From Saprolegnia diclina VS20 (lineage: Eukaryota; Oomycota; Saprolegniomycetes; Saprolegniales; Saprolegniaceae): a stretch of 23,535 nt of DNA. The position numbers and the translations under genes are program-made. Location: assembly GCF_000281045.1 (NCBI RefSeq), contig NW_008246076.1, forward strand, positions 891,265 through 914,799, in the 5' to 3' direction. The stretch's first letter is position 1. Each line of letters starts with the position of its first letter. Positions 19,004 to 23,535 of this stretch are shown here, piece after piece. Below the pieces are notes generated by a model. The model did not search any database and was not told where the DNA came from. It was given only the letters and a program-made list of their open reading frames with translations.

Positions 19004-19823
19004 CCGTGACTCAGTGTGGGTGAACGGCAGTTTGCCCTTGCGATTGCTACAGCAGCTGGTCCAGATACTCCGACCGCTATTTTGTATGGGATCGGCCGAT
19101 ATGACGTTTACTGCTTTTGATCGTTGAGAGGATGGGTAGTACCTGGTCCAGCGTGGCGCCTCGAAGCCATACTGCATTGCGCTACATCGTCGTTCGAATG
19201 AGCTTTTACGCGTTGCTCTACACGCTAAAAGCAAGGATGCGGGCTACAAGCTCTAAACCACAATCTACAGCCCTATACGTAAACCAGATGAGCCATATAC
19301 CATAGCTACGGAAGCATCGGCCTTCTACGACAAGCAAACCACTCTAGTCACTAGCCAGAGGTGTGGCGGCCTGCGCCTGTCGAAGCGATCGGCCTTGCTG
19401 CTCACATTTCCGCCTTCATGTCTTTGCCAGCGTAGCCCAGTGAGAGTAACCTCGAGTTGCCAAGTGAGTGATCGTGGGTGCGCTTGGTGTCAGTACAGTA
19501 TGGTCCAACCATATGAAACCATCCCGACCGTCCATATGTAGCGTCCATAGCGCGCGGCACGCATTTGCAAAGCCAACCTGGTCCACGCCACCTCGTGCGT
19601 GCATCGATGTATGTACGTAGTCACGTGGTGGCAAAGGAACTCCTCACTTCTTCTTCGGGTCAGGTCGGATGGCGCTTCTAGCTGTCAGCGCAACATGTGG
19701 TTTGAAAAGATACATGGTCGTCTGATCAGCGGCCGCCCCTCTGCTGGATGTATTTTCCTTCTCACAGGCGATTGCCAGACCGCATTTCGCCGCACTGCAC
19801 GCAGTACCACTCTACACACTAGC
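19004..19823. other. Intergenic region, no convincing gene
   Basis: About 820 bp. The transporter's frame stays open upstream to 19599, but codon use there is unlike the transporter body, so it is treated as 5' flank. A minus open frame of 91 codons (19234-18959) has no recognisable family. Confidence 0.4.
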
Positions 19824-21521
19824 ATGGACCCACCGCGCAAGGGCATTTACCTCTATGAGCCCGAGCCGACGCACAAGCCGGCGATGCTCAGCAGCGGTGT
19901 CTCGTCCACGAGCTCCCAGGAGCGCCGGCCTGCCCATTTCGAGTCGTTCAACGCACGCACCAACTTTCGGTCGACGCCGGTCGAGACGCTCGGACCCCAC
20001 ACGCCGCCCGTTTACTCGTTGCAGGACGACCCGATTCTCGAGGGCCAGCCAGCGGCACCCCACGGCAACTACGACTCGCGCGAGACCGCGACGTTCTTCA
20101 ACTCGATGACGGTCGTTCTCGGCGCTTGTCTCGGCATTGGCCTCGGCTTGATTTTGACCAAATTTGACATTCCGCAAGACCTTGCGCTCTGGCTCGAGCT
20201 GCCCGGTAACTTGTTCGTGCGCGCGCTGCGGTGCCTTGTCGTGCCCATGGTGTTCAGCACGATGACAGTGTCGATCGCCGAGATTGTCGTTTTGAACAAA
20301 ACGTCGATTTTAACGTGGCGGACGGCGGCGGTCCTCTTCTCGACGTCGATCCTCGCCACGATGCAAGGCATGGTCGTCGCCTTGATCTACAACAGCGTCT
20401 TCAACGCCAACTGGCCCGTCGCGCAAAGCACTGTGACCTCGACAAGTGGCATCGTCTTGGGTCTCCGGTGTGCCAACGGCCAGTACTTGGAGACGCTCGC
20501 CAATGGTACGATGGCGTGCCTCAGTCCAAGTGCCAACGCCAGCGCGCTCTTCACCGTCAAGGACGTCAACAATGTGCTGAGTACCAACTCGGCGTTTCAG
20601 CAACTCACGCTGACGCAACAAGTGATTGCGATCGTCAACTTGGTCGTGCCCGACAACATTTTCGCGGCCATGGCCAGCGGGTCGCTTCTGAGCATCCTCA
20701 CGTTTGCCTTGCCGCTCGGCGTGGCTGTCGCCAAGTCGCACAATGAGGCGCTGGGCCCTGGCAACAACTACCTCCTCAACATTTTGCGCCAGAGTCGCAA
20801 CACGCTCCTCCTCATGATCAACGCCGTCCTCAAGCTGACGCCGTTCGCGGTGTTTTTCCTCTTGTCGAGCTCGATCGTGACGTACAGTACGACGAGCACC
20901 AACATCATGGCCCAAGGCGGGTACCTCATCCTCTTCTTCATCGCCGGCGTCCTCGTCCATGTCCTGATCGTCATGCCGTTGTACCTCTTTCTCTTTACGC
21001 GCATCAACCCGTACAACTACCTCCGGCAGCTCGTGCCCGCGTATGTGTTTGCATTTGGCTGCTCGTCGTCGATGGCGACGCTTCCCGTGGCGGTGACCGT
21101 GGTCCACCAGACGCGCCAAGTGTCGCGCCAGCTCGCCCAGCTCATGATGTGCCTTGGCACGCCGGTCAACCTCAACTCGCCGGGCTTCTACTACCCGCTC
21201 TTGACGGTCTTTATGGCCAACGTTGGCGGTGTCGGCAGCCACCTCGGCGTGCCCGAGCTTGTCGTGCTCTTCTTTGTCTCGCTCTTGGGCTGTGTGGGCA
21301 CGGCGCCAGTGCCCAACTCGGGTTTGATCATGCTCATGACGGTCTGGAAGACAGTGCTGCCCAACATCCCGCTCCCCGGCGCGTTCATTTACATTGTCGC
21401 CATCGACTTTCTCTTGGACCGGATCTGCACGTCGACCAACGTCAACGGCAACATGGTCGTGACGCGGATCCTTGCCGACTACTTTGACGACTCGTGGGGA
21501 AGCGAGTCGGGCCAAGCGTAA
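19824..21521 (+). CDS. SLC1/DAACS-type amino-acid (dicarboxylate) transporter with altered ion-site residues
   Basis: Intronless, 565 aa from the ATG at 19824. A Pro/Ser-rich cytosolic leader of about 90 residues precedes TM1 (VVLGACLGIGLGLILTKF). Family marks: FVRALRCLVVPMVFSTM (TM3 region); helical hairpin 1, CSSSMATLPVAV (S414-S416); TM7, LGTPVNLNSPGFYY; hairpin 2, GTAPVPNSGLIMLM; TM8, AIDFLLDRICTSTNVNGN. A Thr/Ser/Asn-rich loop with NGT and NAS sequons (CANGQYLETLANG..) probably faces outside. Such proteins couple amino-acid uptake to Na+ in the plasma membrane. Aligned to GltPh, the TM7 NMDGT motif is here NLNSP (N449-P453), so D312 is replaced by N451 and T314 by P453; R397 becomes C535; D405 becomes N543; D390, D394, T398 and N401 are kept (D528, D532, T536, N539). 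ASCT-type neutral carriers also have Cys at the R397 position. Neutral substrates and changed cation coupling are inferred. Confidence 0.93.
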   Translation: MDPPRKGIYLYEPEPTHKPAMLSSGVSSTSSQERRPAHFESFNARTNFRSTPVETLGPHTPPVYSLQDDPILEGQPAAPHGNYDSRETATFFNSMTVVLGACLGIGLGLILTKFDIPQDLALWLELPGNLFVRALRCLVVPMVFSTMTVSIAEIVVLNKTSILTWRTAAVLFSTSILATMQGMVVALIYNSVFNANWPVAQSTVTSTSGIVLGLRCANGQYLETLANGTMACLSPSANASALFTVKDVNNVLSTNSAFQQLTLTQQVIAIVNLVVPDNIFAAMASGSLLSILTFALPLGVAVAKSHNEALGPGNNYLLNILRQSRNTLLLMINAVLKLTPFAVFFLLSSSIVTYSTTSTNIMAQGGYLILFFIAGVLVHVLIVMPLYLFLFTRINPYNYLRQLVPAYVFAFGCSSSMATLPVAVTVVHQTRQVSRQLAQLMMCLGTPVNLNSPGFYYPLLTVFMANVGGVGSHLGVPELVVLFFVSLLGCVGTAPVPNSGLIMLMTVWKTVLPNIPLPGAFIYIVAIDFLLDRICTSTNVNGNMVVTRILADYFDDSWGSESGQA

Positions 21522-22241
21522 GACAATTTGCGGAATCTTGTTGATCGTGGTGACGTCCATGTCGTCTTGGTGCTTGTACAATAGTTTTGTTTTATAGCTA
21601 TATTTTTTGCTGTCATTTGCCGATTGTTGTCTACAAGTAAAAGATGGACGTGCTTGTTGCAGCCTTTTGAGTCGAATGCCATGATCCCGCGGAACGAGCT
21701 TTCGTTGTTTGAACGAATTTGGTCTTTTCGTTTTTTGGTATTTTATTGTTTTAAATATTGGAACGCGACTTTTTGCTGTGGTGTCTAGCGATGCGTTGCT
21801 GTGATGCCAGCGCATGCTGGTAGAGAAGACAGTAGGCTGCACTGTTGCGCAAGCACTGGATGGTGAACGTGGTTGAGAGCATCTCTACCAGTTCCCGGTA
21901 TCCTACCTTGGCTCTGGGTTTTTGCCGGGTGTTTCGCCCTGTATACAGTAGTGAGCGTCTAAAGTACGATGGGTACTCGGCGAGTACCCTTTAGGATGTG
22001 ATAACACTTTGTGCCTTTTAAAATCGAAGAGGAGAAGGAAAAAGGAAGAGGGAAGTTCGTCGCTCGAAAGGCGCGATCAATGGCCGCTTCGTTGTCGCGG
22101 GCGTCCCACTGGCAGTGGCACCATCGCGATTCAAGCTCCATTTCATCGCACATACAAAATTCAAGTGTACCTTTTGACTCCAAAAGGCATGACTTGCAAT
22201 TTGTATACCCGCCCACCTTGGGCAGCTCTTTTTGGCAATCA
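21522..22241. other. Intergenic region with several short inverted repeats
   Basis: T-rich 3' flank of the transporter to about 21770. Then CTGGTAGAGA (21817-21826) pairs with TCTCTACCAG (21882-21891) across 55 nt; GGGTACTCG (21971-21979) pairs with CGAGTACCC (21981-21989) around one G; CCTTTTG (22170-22176) pairs with CAAAAGG (22181-22187). No gene is supported; a 103-codon minus frame (22270-21959) has no family resemblance and its 5' end lies over the repeat cluster. Confidence 0.45.
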
Positions 22242-22242
22242 G

Positions 22243-22315
22243 CCAATGCCTGGTCTCGAAATATGGACAAGCCAATGCCTATTCTCTAAATATCGAGCAG
22301 CCAATGCCTGGTCTC
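22243..22315 (+). repeat. Repeat cluster A: three copies of CCAATGCCTGGTCTC at exact 29-nt spacing
   Basis: Copies at 22243-22257, 22272-22286 (variant CCAATGCCTATTCTC) and 22301-22315. Both start-to-start distances are 29 nt, and the intervening bases are partly alike (GAAATATGGACAAG, TAAATATCGAGCAG), so this is a short tandem array of a 29-nt unit. Confidence 0.9.
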
Positions 22316-22422
22316 CTTTGACGCAGATCAATCGATGACGCGCAAGCAACATGCATGGTGCTGCCTTCGTCAAAGACATCACTACTGTAGCATAAGATAA
22401 TATCGATCTAGATTAGCCACTG

Positions 22423-22826
22423 CTACGCTACATCCAGCAATGTATGAGATGTGACTGCAATGTACCGGTACGTGTATGGTGTGGCACCGCGCAGAGTTGC
22501 CAGGTCTCGAGGTCTCGGGATTGCGCGCTGCCAATGTCGCTCCAAGCTGTCGTCGAGAGTCGTAGTCGCGTAGTGGTCACCAAGACGTGGTAGCGCATCG
22601 AGCTCGGTGACGGAAACGTCGTCTCGTTCGACGCCACTCGTTGCGCTCGCTTGGCCGCCGTGCGACAGGAGCGCGCGTGGCTTCGACAGCGCACTACGAC
22701 AGACAAGCATGGCCAGCGATTGAGGTCGCACACGCGCGCGTGCATCGTCGGCCGCTTGCCGCCGAGCTGCGGCAGTCCATCGTTTGCAACTGCCGATTCA
22801 ACCGCCGCAACGCTCGGCGGGTTCAT
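22423..22826 (-). CDS. Unknown small protein, two exons, 121 aa, between the repeat clusters
   Basis: Minus-strand exons 22826-22732 and 22693-22423 joined over a 38-nt GTGCGA..GTAG intron read MNPPSVAAVESAVANDGLPQ, LGGKRPTMHAR, VALSKPRALLSHGGQ, ATSGVERDDVSVTELDALPR, LGDHYATTTLDDSLERHWQR, and end THTLLDVA. The splice restores one frame with uniform composition, which favours a real gene. No family, signal peptide or membrane segment is seen. The neighbours are repeats on both sides, so it may be part of a mobile or repeated unit. Confidence 0.42.
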
Positions 22827-22889
22827 GTCGAAGAAGCGAAGATCCTGGCTTCAAACTTCGAGTGTTACGTTGAATTATTTCAATTTTGA

Positions 22890-22978
22890 CCAATGCCTGG
22901 TCTCCGGTCTGTGCCCTTTAACCAAAAATCGACCAATGCCTGGTCTCCATTTCCGAATTATAGCCAATGCCTAGTCTC
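22890..22978 (+). repeat. Repeat cluster B: three more copies of CCAATGCCTGGTCTC
   Basis: Copies at 22890-22904, 22933-22947 and 22964-22978 (variant CCAATGCCTAGTCTC), same orientation as cluster A, at spacings of 43 and 31 nt. The first is preceded by TTTTGA, making TTTTGACCAAT (22884-22894), the 11-mer also found at 376-386 and 10841-10851. Confidence 0.9.
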
Positions 22979-23113
22979 TATTCCACCCACATCCTACGAG
23001 GTAGTCCCCGGGTACTCATGGGTGCGGAGGTCAAAATGTCGTAAAACACTCCTCCGAGGCTCATATTTATTACAAAAGCCATGCATAATTTTATTGTGCT
23101 GTTTAATTCAAAA

Positions 23114-23341
23114 CTAAAAGATTCCCGTGTCGACGGTTGTGACGTCGAGGTCTCAAAGGAGGATATCCCACGCACTGTCGTCGTTGCCGCGGACAAAGTC
23201 GTCGATCGAGTCTTCACCCAAGGCTTATACAACCTCGGGAACTACCATAGCACTGTAAACTACCCCAATGTCCGCCTTGATCCAACGGTTTTCGATGGAA
23301 TCGCTCGAGACGTCGTCCCACGCCAGCGAGGCGCGCTTCCT
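23114..23341 (-). mobile_element. Relic of a pogo/Tigger-like DNA transposase, C-terminal end
   Basis: On the minus strand a frame starting right after a TAA reads RKRASLAWDDVSSDSIENRW then IKADIG. This matches the conserved W-x-x-V-s-x-x-t-I-x-N-C/R-W-x-K-A end of the pogo-family DDE domain. It goes on, through in-frame stops, to GEDSIDDFVRGNDDSAW, the acidic tail usual after that domain. No catalytic part, terminal inverted repeats or TA duplication can be seen; more could lie right of the window, but the frame is already closed upstream. An old dead copy of a plain DNA transposon is inferred. A plus-strand open frame of 88 codons over the same bases is probably a shadow. Confidence 0.5.
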
Positions 23342-23535
23342 TTATAATTTCCCGCCATATCCACGATTCCCTTTTTTATTATGTCATAATTTTATTCACC
23401 TGTGACTACGTGATGAAGGGTTCAATGTAATATCCACGAGGTTACCAGATGCAATTGTACAAGTCGCTGGGATGGAAGACTAGACGCGACTGCGGAGGCG
23501 AAAATGAGATCCGCCGTTGTCCACGTAATGCAAAC

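Noticed and set aside
20310-21842. Long minus-strand open frame (510 codons) over the transporter
   Set aside because: Its product is very rich in Arg, His, Asp and Glu with no domain, as expected from the antisense of GC-rich coding DNA; the plus strand has clear SLC1 motifs.
21971-21989. GGGTACTCG hairpin as a bacterial-type terminator
   Set aside because: No following T-run, one-nt loop, and the genome is eukaryotic; listed only as an inverted repeat.
22243-22315. 29-nt periodic repeat as a CRISPR array
   Set aside because: Only three copies, 15 conserved bases with similar rather than unique spacers, no cas genes, and a eukaryotic context.

Overview
The window looks like nuclear DNA of a zoospore-forming oomycete, most likely Saprolegniales (the Aphanomyces/Achlya/Saprolegnia group). 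The coding DNA is GC-rich. Genes are tightly packed on both strands and most are split by tiny introns (about 38-55 nt, many with a GTACGN donor and a short CTNA-type branch region before TAG). There is a gene for the outer-arm axonemal dynein light chain LC1, so the organism has motile flagella. The taxonomic call is an inference from gene style and familiarity; nothing here is a direct marker. All gene models were assembled by hand from the sequence.

Layout. 1-90 (-): first exon of a J-domain protein running off the left edge. 665-1963 (+): intronless protein with two WRKY/GCM1-like zinc fingers. 2505-4441 (+): 11-exon TBL1-type LisH/WD40 corepressor. 5055-6117 (+): mitochondrial 3-hydroxyisobutyrate dehydrogenase, convergent with 6191-6949 (-): dynein light chain LC1, which is divergent from 7288-8395 (+): CECR5/HDHD5-type HAD hydrolase. 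9254-10659 (-): tandem-CXC (tesmin/LIN54-like) DNA-binding protein. 11949-13614 (-): six-exon protein of unknown function. 14360-14941 (+): prefoldin subunit 3. 15419-15952 (+): four-exon small unknown protein. 16440-17518 (-): decayed F-box-like gene. About 18060-19003 (+): coding-like scraps with good splice signals. 19824-21521 (+): SLC1/DAACS-type amino-acid transporter. 22423-22826 (-): two-exon small unknown protein between two clusters of a short repeat. 23114-23341 (-): relic of a pogo-like transposase.

The left two thirds (1-16 kb) are mostly housekeeping and chromatin genes with short intergenic gaps. The right third (16-23.5 kb) is looser, with a decayed gene, relics, repeats and palindromes around one intact transporter. 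The genes do not form a single pathway. Two themes recur: regulators of chromatin or transcription (TBL1, tandem CXC, zinc-finger protein) and flagellar or cytoskeletal biogenesis (LC1, and prefoldin for tubulin/actin folding).

Most worth a second look: (1) the transporter carries Asn where two cation-binding Asp residues of the SLC1 family normally sit, and Cys where the acidic-substrate Arg sits; (2) a 57-nt perfect palindrome at 17776-17832 with an inverted pair of CCAAT boxes; (3) six copies of a CCAATGCCTGGTCTC repeat in two clusters around a small spliced gene, one copy sharing an 11-mer with two promoter CCAAT sites; (4) three consecutive inverted repeats at 8824-8918 in a convergent intergenic gap.
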